64,000 bases of DNA, taken from positions 23,701-87,700 of the forward strand of contig NZ_CALMHT010000073.1 of NCBI RefSeq assembly GCF_937863835.1, in the 5' to 3' direction. This DNA is from an uncultured Prevotella sp. GTDB taxonomy: Bacteria > Bacteroidota > Bacteroidia > Bacteroidales > Bacteroidaceae. Below, piece after piece: positions 9,189-17,915 of the stretch. Under the pieces are notes generated by a model. That model had not been told where the DNA came from. It did no database searches and worked only from the letters and a program-made list of their open reading frames with translations. The translations under genes and the position numbers were made by a program. Each line of letters opens with the position of its first letter. Position 1 is the first letter of the stretch.

Positions 9189-9278
9189 TTATTTGCTCTT
9201 ATGTCTGTTCTTTCTTAATCTTTTCTTACGTTTGTGAGTAGCCATCTTGTGGCCTTTTTTCTTTTTTCCGCTTGGCAT
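9189..9278 (-). CDS. 29-residue highly basic protein, probably ribosome- or nucleic-acid-associated
   Basis: A complete small frame starts ATG at 9278 and stops TAA at 9189. It encodes MPSGKKKKGHK followed by MATHKRKKRLRKNRHKSK; 17 of 29 residues are Lys, Arg or His, and none is acidic. From memory, near-identical short proteins with this start occur throughout Bacteroidota, which suggests real coding and a structural RNA-binding role, possibly as a lineage-specific ribosomal protein. I cannot verify that here. It sits between HU and RNase G and has a strong terminator directly after it, as an independently expressed short gene would. Too short for routine ORF calling. Confidence 0.8.
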   Translation of the reverse strand: MPSGKKKKGHKMATHKRKKRLRKNRHKSK

Positions 9279-9319
9279 AGCTTTATACTATTAAAATTGT
9301 TAAATATTATGATATATAA

Positions 9320-9595
9320 TTATTCGTTCATCTTTTCAACGAATGATTTAGCTGGCTTGAATGATGGTACATCTCTAGCTTCTACTAATATTGTCGTTTC
9401 TTTGGATATATTACGTGCCGTCTTTGGCGCTCTGTGCTTGATGGCAAAAGTACCAAAACCTCTTAGGTATACATTTTCCTTATTAGTTAAGCTGTCACGT
9501 AACGTATCCATGAATGCTTCTACAACAGTAGTAACATCTTTCTTTTGTAGACCTGTTTCTTTAAAAATCTTGTCTATAATTTCAGCTTTTGTCAT
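9320..9595 (-). CDS. HU family DNA-binding protein
   Basis: A 91-residue nucleoid protein that bends DNA as a dimer. The sequence reads MTKAEIIDKIFKETG at the start, then the helix-turn region, LRDSLTNKENVYLRGFGTF, and the beta-arm ending AKTARNIS, with a C-terminal VPSFKPAKSF motif; this is the full family pattern. I choose the ATG at 9595: the 15-residue extension to 9640 would overlap the promoter -7 element at 9638-9645 and is absent from HU proteins. The gene lies upstream of the small basic protein (41 bp gap) and probably shares its transcript. Confidence 0.96.
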   Translation of the reverse strand: MTKAEIIDKIFKETGLQKKDVTTVVEAFMDTLRDSLTNKENVYLRGFGTFAIKHRAPKTARNISKETTILVEARDVPSFKPAKSFVEKMNE

Positions 9596-9637
9596 ATTCT
9601 TTCTCTTGAATTTCGTATTATTGTTAATTCTGAGATG

Positions 9638-9645
9638 CAAAGTTA
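9638..9645 (-). promoter_or_regulatory. -7 element for HU gene
   Basis: TAACTTTG on the minus strand, an exact TAnnTTTG match, 43 nt before the HU ATG. No convincing -33 TTTG is seen. Confidence 0.65.
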
Positions 9646-9760
9646 CTAGTTTTCAGTGGGAAATAAAAATTTATTTCGCTTTTTTTTCTAAAAAACACAA
9701 TAAATCAAGATATTTATTTGATTTATAGATGATTATCATATTATATGGTAACCTATTCAA

Positions 9761-9797
9761 ATAAATAGCGCTGTGTCATACATCTCTGACACAGCGC
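9761..9797 (-). terminator. intrinsic terminator of PFOR gene
   Basis: Perfect 11-bp GC-rich stem (arms 9768-9778 and 9787-9797, loop of 8) followed on the minus strand by TATTTATTT, about 30 bp after the nifJ stop. Confidence 0.88.
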
Positions 9798-9828
9798 ATA
9801 TTTATTTATGTTGATTGACGATCGAGTG

Positions 9829-12800
9829 TTATTCTTCGCTCCAATCCATCTTTGTCTGACGGATGTAACTCTGATAACGTTTCTTTGCCATCTTTTCTGA
9901 TTCTGCAAATAGTTCTTCTGCTTCGTTAGGATATGCTTTCTTAACTGACAGGTAACGAACTTCACCCATCAGGAAGTCGTGGAACTTGCTCCAATCCGGT
10001 TCTTTAGAATCGAGTGAGAATGGATTCTGACCCTTTTCTGCCAGTTCTGGATTAAATCTCCATAGATGCCAGTAACCGCATTCCACAGCGCGAGCTTCCT
10101 CTTCCTGACTCATACCCATACCGCCTTTGATCTTAAGACCGTGGTTGATACATGGTGCATAAGCTATGATAACTGATGGACCGTGATATGCTTCAGCCTC
10201 GCGTATAGCTTTAAGACACTGAGCATTGTCAGCACCCATAGCGATCTGAGCTACATATACGTAACCGTAGGTCGTTGCTATCATACCCAGGTCTTTTTTG
10301 CGTACACGTTTTCCTTGTGCTGCAAACTGAGCAATGGCGCCGAGTGGGGTAGCTTTAGAAGCCTGACCACCTGTGTTAGAGTAAACCTCTGTATCCAGTA
10401 CCAGGATGTTAACATCTTCGCCACTTGCGATTACATGGTCGAGACCACCGTAACCGATATCGTAAGAAGCACCGTCGCCACCGATAATCCACTGACTTCT
10501 CTTAACGAGATAGTGGTCGAGTGTCTTCAGTTCAGTACATGTAGCACATCCTTTGGCAGCACCTGCCTCAATCATAGGTTTCAGCTTTTCTGCAGCAACC
10601 TTAGATGCGTCTGCGTCATCTTTGCCTGCAAGCCATTCCTGAGCAGCAGCTTTGAATTCAGCAGGAGTATCTTCTTTTGCTATAGCCTCGTCGAGAAGGA
10701 GAGATACACGTTCTTTCATCTTCTTGTTACCAAGTGCCATACCCATACCGAATTCGCAGAAGTCCTCGAACAATGAGTTGTTGAATACAGGACCTTGTCC
10801 CTTTTCGTTCTTGCAATAAGGTGATGATGGGATAGAAGCTGAATAGATAGATGAACAACCTGTTGCGTTGGCAATGGCCTGACGGTCACCGAACAACTGA
10901 CTTAACAGTTTAACGTAAGGTGTCTCACCGCAACCTGAACAAGCTCCAGAGAACTCGAACAATGGTTGTGCGAACTGAGAGTTCTTAACATTTGACTTGA
11001 TATCGATAAGGTTTTGTTTGCTCTTAACGTTCTTTGTAAGGTATGTCCAACGGGCTGCCTCTTCATCGTCACCAGCGAATGGTACCATTGTAAGAGCTTT
11101 ACCTGTCTTAGGATTACCCGGACAAACATTGGCGCAACTACCGCAACCGAGACAGTCCATAACGCTAGGTTCGATAATGAAGTGCATACCCTTCATTGCT
11201 GCAGGGGCTTTCATTTCGATAGTTTTAGCATTGAATCCCTTCATTTCCTCATCGTCGAGTACGAATGGACGGATAGCTGCGTGAGGGCAAACATAAGCAC
11301 ATTTGTTACACTGGATACAGTTGTCTGCATTCCATTTTGGAACAAATGCCTCAACACCACGTTTTTCGTATGCAGCTGTACCTACTTCCCAAGAACCGTC
11401 TACTGTACCGTTCTTTACGAAGTCGGATACCTTCAACAGGTCACCTGCCTGTGCGTTGATAGGACGAACCAGTTCTTTGATGAATGCTGGTGCATCATCT
11501 TCAACGGCTTTCTCATCAGCCAGATTAGCCCAAGAAGGGTCGATTGTCAATTGTTTGTATTCACCACCACGGTCTACTGCGGCGTAGTTCTTGTCAACGA
11601 CATCCTGTCCTTTCTTACCATAACTCTTAACGATGAATTTCTTCATCTGTTCAACAGCCAGGTCAACAGGAATAACACCTGTGATGCGGAAGAATGCAGA
11701 CTGAAGAATCGTATTGGTACGGTTACCAAGACCGATCTCCTGTGCTATCTTCGTTGCGTTGATTGTATATACAGTGATATTGTTCTGTGCGAAATAGCGT
11801 TTAACCTTGTTCGGTATGAATTTGATCAATTCCTCTCCTTCGAAGATTGTATTCAACAGGAATGTACCGTTCTTCTGAAGACCACGTGTAACATCATACA
11901 TGTGGAGGTATGCCTGTACGTGACAAGCAACGAAGTTAGGTGTGTTAACCAAATATGTTGAACGGATAGGAGTGTCACCGAAACGAAGGTGTGAACAAGT
12001 GAAACCTCCTGACTTCTTAGAGTCGTAAGAGAAATATGCCTGACAGTGTTTATCTGTGTTGTCACCGATAATCTTGACAGAGTTCTTGTTAGCACCTACT
12101 GTACCATCTGCACCAAGTCCGAAGAATTTAGCCTCGAACATACCCTTGCCACCAAGAGCCATCTCTTCAACGATAGGAAGTGATGTGAATGTAACATCAT
12201 CAATGATACCGATTGTGAAGTGATTCTTAGGTTCGTTCTGTTTCAGGTTGTTGAATACAGAAATAATCTGTGCAGGAGTTGTATCATGAGAACCCAGACC
12301 ATAACGGCCACCAACGATCATTGGTTTGTTTTCTACATCATAATATGCACTCTTTACATCCAGATACAATGGTTCACCTTCAGCTCCCGGTTCCTTTGTA
12401 CGGTCGAGTACTGCAATACGCTTAACAGAAGCAGGAACAGATGCCAACAGATGTTTTACAGAGAATGGACGATACAAGTGAACACTGATCATACCTACTT
12501 TTTCGCCATTAGCGTTCAGGTAATCAATAGCCTCGCGAGCTGCCTCAGAAGCAGAGCCCATCAGTATGATCATGCGGTCGGCGTCTTTAGCTCCATAGTA
12601 AGAGAACAGGTGATATTCACGACCTGTGATTTTACTTACTTCGCCAAGATATTTCTCTACAACTTCAGGAACCTTGTCATAATATTCGTTGGCTGCCTCA
12701 CGGTGTGTGAAGAATGTCTCAGGATTCTCAGCAGTACCACGTGTTACAGGACGCTCTGGTGTCAAAGCGCGGTCGCGGAAACGTTTAACGTCTGCCTCGT

Positions 12801-13389
12801 CAACTAATGGCATGATGTCCTCGTTGTCAAGACGTTCAATCTTATGATATTCATGAGATGTACGGAAACCATCGAAGAAATTAATGAATGGAACACAAGT
12901 CTTCAATGTAGCAAGGTGTGCAACGGCAGTCATATCCATAACTTCCTGTACAGAACCCTCGCAAAGCATGGCAAAACCAGTTTGGCGGCAAGCCATAACA
13001 TCCTGATGATCACCAAAGATACAGAGAGAATGAGAAGCTAATGTACGTGCAGAAACATCGAATACACATGGCAGCAACTCACCGGCAATTTTGTACATGT
13101 TAGGAATCATCAGCAACAGACCCTGAGAAGCCGTGAATGTTGTTGTGAGAGCACCTGCCTGCAATGAACCATGAAGAGCACCGGCTGCACCACCCTCAGA
13201 TTGCATTTCCTGAACTGATACAGTTTGCCCCCAGAGATTCTTACGACCACGGGCTGCCCACTCGTCAACATGCTCCGCCATTGGAGATGATGGAGTGATA
13301 GGGTAGATGGCAGCTACCTCACTAAACATATAGCTTATGTGAGCAGCAGCTTCATTACCATCACAAGTGATAAACTTTTTTTCTTTCAT
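9829..13389 (-). CDS. nifJ: pyruvate:ferredoxin (flavodoxin) oxidoreductase
   Basis: Single-chain PFOR of 1186 residues, the standard homodimeric length. It oxidatively decarboxylates pyruvate to acetyl-CoA and CO2 and passes electrons to ferredoxin, the main pyruvate route in an anaerobe. Domains in order: pyrimidine-binding domain I (YPITPSSPM), domain II, the gamma-type domain, an inserted 2[4Fe-4S] ferredoxin domain (CIQCNKCAYVCP near residue 687 and CLGCGSCANVCPGNP near residue 745), and the thiamine-diphosphate domain with GDGASYDIGYGG; the proximal cluster ligands include CSGCGE. It follows the AAA ATPase gene by 44 bp; no clear TAnnTTTG lies in that gap. Its terminator is at 9761-9797. 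Confidence 0.98.
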   Translation of the reverse strand: MKEKKFITCDGNEAAAHISYMFSEVAAIYPITPSSPMAEHVDEWAARGRKNLWGQTVSVQEMQSEGGAAGALHGSLQAGALTTTFTASQGLLLMIPNMYKIAGELLPCVFDVSARTLASHSLCIFGDHQDVMACRQTGFAMLCEGSVQEVMDMTAVAHLATLKTCVPFINFFDGFRTSHEYHKIERLDNEDIMPLVDEADVKRFRDRALTPERPVTRGTAENPETFFTHREAANEYYDKVPEVVEKYLGEVSKITGREYHLFSYYGAKDADRMIILMGSASEAAREAIDYLNANGEKVGMISVHLYRPFSVKHLLASVPASVKRIAVLDRTKEPGAEGEPLYLDVKSAYYDVENKPMIVGGRYGLGSHDTTPAQIISVFNNLKQNEPKNHFTIGIIDDVTFTSLPIVEEMALGGKGMFEAKFFGLGADGTVGANKNSVKIIGDNTDKHCQAYFSYDSKKSGGFTCSHLRFGDTPIRSTYLVNTPNFVACHVQAYLHMYDVTRGLQKNGTFLLNTIFEGEELIKFIPNKVKRYFAQNNITVYTINATKIAQEIGLGNRTNTILQSAFFRITGVIPVDLAVEQMKKFIVKSYGKKGQDVVDKNYAAVDRGGEYKQLTIDPSWANLADEKAVEDDAPAFIKELVRPINAQAGDLLKVSDFVKNGTVDGSWEVGTAAYEKRGVEAFVPKWNADNCIQCNKCAYVCPHAAIRPFVLDDEEMKGFNAKTIEMKAPAAMKGMHFIIEPSVMDCLGCGSCANVCPGNPKTGKALTMVPFAGDDEEAARWTYLTKNVKSKQNLIDIKSNVKNSQFAQPLFEFSGACSGCGETPYVKLLSQLFGDRQAIANATGCSSIYSASIPSSPYCKNEKGQGPVFNNSLFEDFCEFGMGMALGNKKMKERVSLLLDEAIAKEDTPAEFKAAAQEWLAGKDDADASKVAAEKLKPMIEAGAAKGCATCTELKTLDHYLVKRSQWIIGGDGASYDIGYGGLDHVIASGEDVNILVLDTEVYSNTGGQASKATPLGAIAQFAAQGKRVRKKDLGMIATTYGYVYVAQIAMGADNAQCLKAIREAEAYHGPSVIIAYAPCINHGLKIKGGMGMSQEEEARAVECGYWHLWRFNPELAEKGQNPFSLDSKEPDWSKFHDFLMGEVRYLSVKKAYPNEAEELFAESEKMAKKRYQSYIRQTKMDWSEE

Positions 13390-13433
13390 TTTACTTGATA
13401 AATATTAATGAATAACTTTATTTATAATTACAG

Positions 13434-14621
13434 TTAATACAAGAAGCCGAGCAGCCACAATGGTATCATGTTATCGTGCCCGATTTCTGTATTGTATCTC
13501 GCGTAAATCGTATCTGGGTTAATCCGTATCTTACTGTTCTTTTCAGCATCACATATACGGAATTTCTTATTACCGTCTACTATATAGTATCCGTCTTTAG
13601 CTCCCTGGTTTACCAGATGGTCTTTCCACAAAGCATTGACAAAGAATGTCTCCATAACATCCTGTTTTTCTACATGTATAGGATATATCGCATACATAAG
13701 ATTAGGATTGTGCATCATAACCTTTGAGGGCTTTTTCGGGAAAGTCTGTCCCAATGGATAAATCATATTAAGAAGTCGGGCATCTGCCAGATATTTAATA
13801 TAATTCATCACTGTAGCCCGGCTCGTTTCTATCTGCTGGGCCAGTTCACTGATGTTAGGCGCATGTGGCCCGTCAACGGCTATCTGATAAAACAGCTTTT
13901 TTATTTTGGTCAGATATTTCAGTTCTATCTGTTTTATTAAAAGGATATCCACCTCTGTGGTCATATTCATTGTCTTGAGCAAATTTTCCGAAAAATTGCG
14001 GTGCTCCAAGAAAAAAGGATAGAATCCGTGATGAATGTAATCTTTGAAATATTTTGCCGGACTGGCTTTGGGTAATATATCCTTTATAATATGTTCATGA
14101 TTATGTATAATCTCATCCAACGTGTATGGTCTGAAACTGTTGTTAGTCTGCAGGTTTAGGAATTCACGGAATGAGAATCCTCTTAGATTATAGCTCTTTA
14201 CGATTCCGTTGAGTTCGGGATTCTCTTCTTTTAACCGCATGACACTCGAACCGGTGAAAACGATATTCAGATTAGGGTACAGATCATAACATTTACGTAG
14301 CTCACTGCTCCAATTAGGCTGTTTGAAGACTTGGTCAATAAGAAGTACGCGTCCGCCTTTATGGTAGAACTCTCCTGCAAAATCATCTATGCCTCTGCCC
14401 TGAAAATAAAAGTTGTTCATATTGACATACAGACATTGGCGGTCGTACATATCAAAATGTTCTTTAGCGTATTGCAGCAGGAATGTAGTCTTCCCGACAC
14501 CACGCGTGCCTTTTATGCCAATCATACGGTCGTTCCAGTTGATCTCATCCATCAGGATGCGACGAACAGGTGCGTTAGTATGTTCTATTAAATAAGCGTG
14601 AGTACGAAAAAAAGCCTCCAT
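13434..14621 (-). CDS. AAA+ ATPase with DUF4143-like C-terminus
   Basis: 395 residues with a Walker A motif (KGTRGVGKTTFLL, about residue 33), a Walker B region (GGRVLLIDQV), the sensor-like IVFTGSSVMRL, and a C-terminal winged-helix-like part (SELAQQIETSRATVMNYIKYLADARLL) followed by a nuclease-fold-like tail. This is the architecture of the AAA_14/DUF4143 family, common in Bacteroidota and archaea; its cellular role is not established. The start at 14621 is chosen because a perfect promoter (14649-14679) puts the transcript start downstream of the alternative ATG at 14678. Confidence 0.85.
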   Translation of the reverse strand: MEAFFRTHAYLIEHTNAPVRRILMDEINWNDRMIGIKGTRGVGKTTFLLQYAKEHFDMYDRQCLYVNMNNFYFQGRGIDDFAGEFYHKGGRVLLIDQVFKQPNWSSELRKCYDLYPNLNIVFTGSSVMRLKEENPELNGIVKSYNLRGFSFREFLNLQTNNSFRPYTLDEIIHNHEHIIKDILPKASPAKYFKDYIHHGFYPFFLEHRNFSENLLKTMNMTTEVDILLIKQIELKYLTKIKKLFYQIAVDGPHAPNISELAQQIETSRATVMNYIKYLADARLLNMIYPLGQTFPKKPSKVMMHNPNLMYAIYPIHVEKQDVMETFFVNALWKDHLVNQGAKDGYYIVDGNKKFRICDAEKNSKIRINPDTIYARYNTEIGHDNMIPLWLLGFLY

Positions 14622-14648
14622 ATCCAGTTTCAATTTGTTTTCGAGGTG

Positions 14649-14679
14649 CAAATATAGTATATATTTCTTAATTTGCAAA
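14649..14679 (-). promoter_or_regulatory. Bacteroidota promoter for AAA ATPase gene
   Basis: Minus strand: TTTG at 14679-14676, 19 nt gap, TATATTTG at 14656-14649. It fixes the start codon of the ATPase at 14621. Confidence 0.75.
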
Positions 14680-14710
14680 GTCTAGGTGGCAAAATATCGT
14701 TTTTTTTTAT

Positions 14711-14718
14711 TATTTTTG
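14711..14718 (+). promoter_or_regulatory. -7 element for ATP-grasp gene
   Basis: TATTTTTG matches TAnnTTTG and lies 31 nt before the GTG start at 14750. It is divergent from the ATPase promoter, 54 bp away. Confidence 0.55.
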
Positions 14719-14749
14719 CACCAAAATTATAATAAACAACAAAAAACAG

Positions 14750-15805
14750 GTGAAACTACATATATTCAATCCGGAACACGACATAGCTCTTGCTTATAAT
14801 AAACCTAATATTACAGCACCGCATGCCGCAAGACAATTACGAAGAGACCTTGCGTATTTACCTGTCTTATGGGCAGATGAGGGCGATGCGGTATTAGTAG
14901 ACGATGTCGAATCTGCTCAAAGGAACGCTACTAAATTCCTTCACAAGAAACCGTTGGTTATCTTTATAACAAAAGATGAATTGCCGGTATTACAGTTTAG
15001 TGAAATTCAACCTTGGGGATGGGATCGGTGTATATGCAACCAGTTCCGTAATTATGGATTCGGCGACTATTCATTACCAGACGAACTGACGTTGAGTAGA
15101 ATACGTGATATTTCCAATAGGATAGAAACAATCCTGATGATGTCGACACTTCGTGACGGTCTGGAGGATGTGACATGTGGCGAGATTCATTATTGTACTT
15201 CGTTGGAAGAAATCCGCGCCATATTGTTAATGCAGGGGAATGTCGTTCTGAAAGCTCCATGGAGTAGCAGTGGACGTGGTATTCGTTTTGTTTCTGACAG
15301 TCTTGAAATGCCTCTTCGCGGATGGTGTAATAACTTGTTGAATGTACAAGGTGGAATTATCGTGGAACCCTATTATAATAAGGTAAAAGATTTTGCCATG
15401 GAGTTTCATTCTGATGGAGATGGAAATATAAAATACAGAGGGTTGTCGCTGTTTGATACGGTGAACGGTTCATATACAGGAAATCTTCTGGCTACAGAAA
15501 GAGAGAAGGAACGTATCATTTCGGAATATATTCCTGTAGAAATAACGGAAGAAATAAAACGCCGTATCTGTATGATGATGGGTGATGAACTACTGAATGT
15601 ATATAAGGGACCGTTTGGTGTAGACATGATGATTGTGGCAAGCGAAGACCGCTCGAAATTCTTGTTAGACCCCTGTGTTGAAATCAATCTCCGGCGTACG
15701 ATGGGACATGTGGCATTGACGTTGCGGCCCGACGACGATGAGAAAAAAAGTCTGATGAGTATTATTTATAATAATGGTTACCAATTGAAGATAAACAAGT
15801 TATAA
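14750..15805 (+). CDS. ATP-grasp-like protein of unknown function (GTG start)
   Basis: 351 residues opening KLHIFNPEHDIALAYN, a pattern I recognise from conserved hypothetical proteins of Bacteroidales. The middle holds VVLKAPWSSSGRGI, the ATP-binding Lys and glycine-rich loop of ATP-grasp enzymes. The C-terminal part has DPCVEINLRRTMG, with the Glu-x-Asn-x-Arg metal/phosphate motif. It therefore probably ligates a carboxylate to an amine or thiol at the expense of ATP; the substrate is unknown. The start is GTG at 14750, because no ATG fits and the homologous N-terminus begins there. GH43 follows 18 bp downstream, with no known link. Confidence 0.78.
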   Translation: MKLHIFNPEHDIALAYNKPNITAPHAARQLRRDLAYLPVLWADEGDAVLVDDVESAQRNATKFLHKKPLVIFITKDELPVLQFSEIQPWGWDRCICNQFRNYGFGDYSLPDELTLSRIRDISNRIETILMMSTLRDGLEDVTCGEIHYCTSLEEIRAILLMQGNVVLKAPWSSSGRGIRFVSDSLEMPLRGWCNNLLNVQGGIIVEPYYNKVKDFAMEFHSDGDGNIKYRGLSLFDTVNGSYTGNLLATEREKERIISEYIPVEITEEIKRRICMMMGDELLNVYKGPFGVDMMIVASEDRSKFLLDPCVEINLRRTMGHVALTLRPDDDEKKSLMSIIYNNGYQLKINKL

Positions 15806-15823
15806 CATTTAATAAAACAAACT

Positions 15824-17470
15824 ATGAAAAAAAACTTTTTGATATTGTTTGCCTTCCTGCCAATGGCTGCGATGGCACAGTACCACTCACAAGTGTGGTC
15901 ACCTGATAATGGTGACGGTACTTACACGAATCCTGTTATCAATGCTGATTATAGCGACCCGGATGTATGTGTCGGTGCGTCGGGAACGGATTTTTATCTC
16001 ACAGCTAGTTCTTTTAATTGTATACCGGGATTACCTATTCTGCATTCTAAAGACTTGGTCAATTGGGAGATTGTGGGTCATGCGATTAAGAAACTGACTC
16101 CGGATAGTGTTTTTAATAAAGCTCAGCATGGTAACGGTGTATGGGCACCAAGTATCCGTTATCATAACGGTGAATACTATATCTATTGGGGCGATCCTGA
16201 TTATGGTGTATTCATGGTCAAGACACAAGATCCTGCCGGAGACTGGAGCGAACCCTTGTGTGTGATACCAGGAAAAGGTATGATAGATACTACACCTTTA
16301 TGGGATGAAGACGGCCGTTGTTATTTGGTCAACGGTTGGACTGGCAGTAGAGCCGGTTTCAATAGTGTATTGAGCGTCAGGGAACTATCTGCCGATGGAA
16401 CAAAGGCTATCAGTGATCCTGTCATCGTCTTTGATGGCGGAAATGCAAATCATACGACAGAGGGACCGAAGTTTTATAAACGTAATGGTTGGTATTGGAT
16501 TATGTGTCCAGCCGGTGGTGTACCTGTAGGCTGGCAATTGGCGATGCGTTCGAAGAGCCCGTTCGGACCCTACGAGTGTAAGACTGTCATGGCTACAGGT
16601 AAGAGCAAGATAAACGGTCCTCATCAGGGTGGTTGGATACATACCGCGCAAGGTGAAGATTGGTTCCTTCATTTTCAGGACAAAGGAGTTTACGGCCGTG
16701 TCGTATTGCTTCAACCGGTACATTGGGTAGATAATTGGCCAGTCATGGGCGTAGATAAGGATGGTGATTTATGCGGTGATCCGGTATCGAGATACAAGAA
16801 GCCTAATGTCGGAAAGACATATCCTGTGATGAATCCTGTCGAGTCAGATGAATTCAATACAACCGTTTTAGGTAAGCAATGGCAATGGCATGCCAATTAT
16901 CAACAGAATTTCGGTCAACCGACCCCTTATGGTTTTTTCAGACTATTTACGCATAAATTGAGTGAAAGTTTTGTTAATCTGTGGGAGGCACCAAATCTTC
17001 TTCTTCAGAAGACCCCTGCTGATCGATTTACCGCAACAGCAAAGATTAAGTTTGCTTCAAAGGCAGATAACCAGTATGGTGGTATTATCATGATGGGTAT
17101 GGATTACAGTGCATTGGTTGTCAAGAGAGTAGGAGATGTATTCCAGTTACAACAGATAACATGCAAGAATGCCGATAAGAACAAACCTGAATCAGTCAAT
17201 ATTCTGGCTACCCTTCATCCTACAGAAAAAGATAAAATACCTTATCAACCGGCAATTTATGAGGAAATTTATCTGCGTATGATCGTGAATGACGGAAAGG
17301 TCAATTTCTCATATAGTTCGGATGGAAAAAGTTACAAGGCTGTAGGTGATGAATTTACGATGCGTGAGGGCAAATGGATAGGAGCCAAAATCGGTTTTGT
17401 GGCTGAAGAGAATAATCTAAAAGGAAACAGCGGCTATATTGATGCTGATTGGTTTAGAATCACCAAATAG
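15824..17470 (+). CDS. secreted GH43 glycosidase (xylosidase/arabinofuranosidase type)
   Basis: 548 residues with a signal peptide (MKKNFLILFAFLPMAAMA, cleaved before Q). The five-bladed propeller of GH43 follows: YSDPDVCV supplies the catalytic base Asp, the general acid lies in the TTEGPKFYKR segment, and a pKa-modulating Asp in DTTPLWDEDGR. The C-terminal ~200 residues (from about ESDEFNTTVLGKQWQW) form a beta-sandwich accessory domain typical of the GH43 xylosidase subgroups. It should remove xylose or arabinose from hemicellulose side chains in the periplasm. It is a single gene, not part of a SusCD locus, and is followed by a strong terminator. Confidence 0.93.
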   Translation: MKKNFLILFAFLPMAAMAQYHSQVWSPDNGDGTYTNPVINADYSDPDVCVGASGTDFYLTASSFNCIPGLPILHSKDLVNWEIVGHAIKKLTPDSVFNKAQHGNGVWAPSIRYHNGEYYIYWGDPDYGVFMVKTQDPAGDWSEPLCVIPGKGMIDTTPLWDEDGRCYLVNGWTGSRAGFNSVLSVRELSADGTKAISDPVIVFDGGNANHTTEGPKFYKRNGWYWIMCPAGGVPVGWQLAMRSKSPFGPYECKTVMATGKSKINGPHQGGWIHTAQGEDWFLHFQDKGVYGRVVLLQPVHWVDNWPVMGVDKDGDLCGDPVSRYKKPNVGKTYPVMNPVESDEFNTTVLGKQWQWHANYQQNFGQPTPYGFFRLFTHKLSESFVNLWEAPNLLLQKTPADRFTATAKIKFASKADNQYGGIIMMGMDYSALVVKRVGDVFQLQQITCKNADKNKPESVNILATLHPTEKDKIPYQPAIYEEIYLRMIVNDGKVNFSYSSDGKSYKAVGDEFTMREGKWIGAKIGFVAEENNLKGNSGYIDADWFRITK

Positions 17471-17502
17471 CATCAATCTGAACGTCTTCGTTTAACGATA
17501 AA

Positions 17503-17549
17503 AATTTCCGCACTGCTTAATTATATTTGGGCAGTGCGGAAATTTTTTA
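17503..17549 (+). terminator. intrinsic terminator after GH43
   Basis: Perfect 14-bp stem (17503-17516 and 17531-17544) ending in a TTTTTTAT run, 33 bp after the stop. Confidence 0.92.
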
Positions 17550-17610
17550 TTCTTCAAGGATAATTTTTTTTCCTTAAAGGGAAATTTTCTCGCGCGACGG
17601 GGAATTTATT

Positions 17611-17799
17611 CTATTGAATTCTATAGGCTATTATACAAAGTATAATCAGAATAACAGCTATGCAGAACATCGAAACAAAAAGCCATTTGCTTATCAGTTT
17701 TCTTCTTTTGATGGAATTAAGACTTTTGCGCTTGAATATGCTGGCGCTGTCTAAATGTTCATGATGATGATGGTGATGATGATGCTCTTCTGTGTTCAT
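17611..17799 (-). CDS. 62-residue single-pass membrane protein with octa-histidine tract
   Basis: Starts MNTEE, then eight consecutive His, EHLDS, a basic stretch (KRKSLNSIKRRK) and one hydrophobic segment (LFVSMFCIAVILIILCIIAY). The positive-inside rule puts the His-rich N-terminus in the cytoplasm. A perfect -7 element (17838-17845) 38 nt upstream fixes the ATG at 17799; the longer frame to 17931 runs through the hppA terminator and is not real. A natural His run next to a membrane anchor suggests metal (Ni, Zn, Cu) binding, but function is unknown. Confidence 0.7.
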   Translation of the reverse strand: MNTEEHHHHHHHHEHLDSASIFKRKSLNSIKRRKLISKWLFVSMFCIAVILIILCIIAYRIQ

Positions 17800-17837
17800 T
17801 ATTATACTAATATTTATGTTGAGTATTAATTTGAATG

Positions 17838-17845
17838 CAAAATTA
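17838..17845 (-). promoter_or_regulatory. -7 element for octa-His microprotein
   Basis: TAATTTTG on the minus strand, directly downstream of the hppA terminator; shows the microprotein is transcribed separately. Confidence 0.6.
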
Positions 17846-17848
17846 GAT

Positions 17849-17884
17849 AAAAAAGACGATATATCCAAAAATATATCGTCTTTT
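17849..17884 (-). terminator. intrinsic terminator of the rlmD-porin-hppA transcript
   Basis: Perfect 14-bp stem (17851-17864 and 17871-17884), 6-nt loop, T-run on the minus strand. Confidence 0.9.
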
Positions 17885-17915
17885 CTTAATAAATGTTTAA
17901 TATCGATTCGTGTAT

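Noticed and set aside
11014-11961. 315-codon open frame on the plus strand, and others at 10183-10776, 12220-12807 opposite PFOR
   Set aside because: Antisense shadows of nifJ: Cys/Ser/Thr/Phe-rich translations with no domain, fully inside a strongly conserved gene.
14622-14678. Upstream start for AAA ATPase
   Set aside because: Lies over the -7/-33 promoter elements, so it would not be transcribed.
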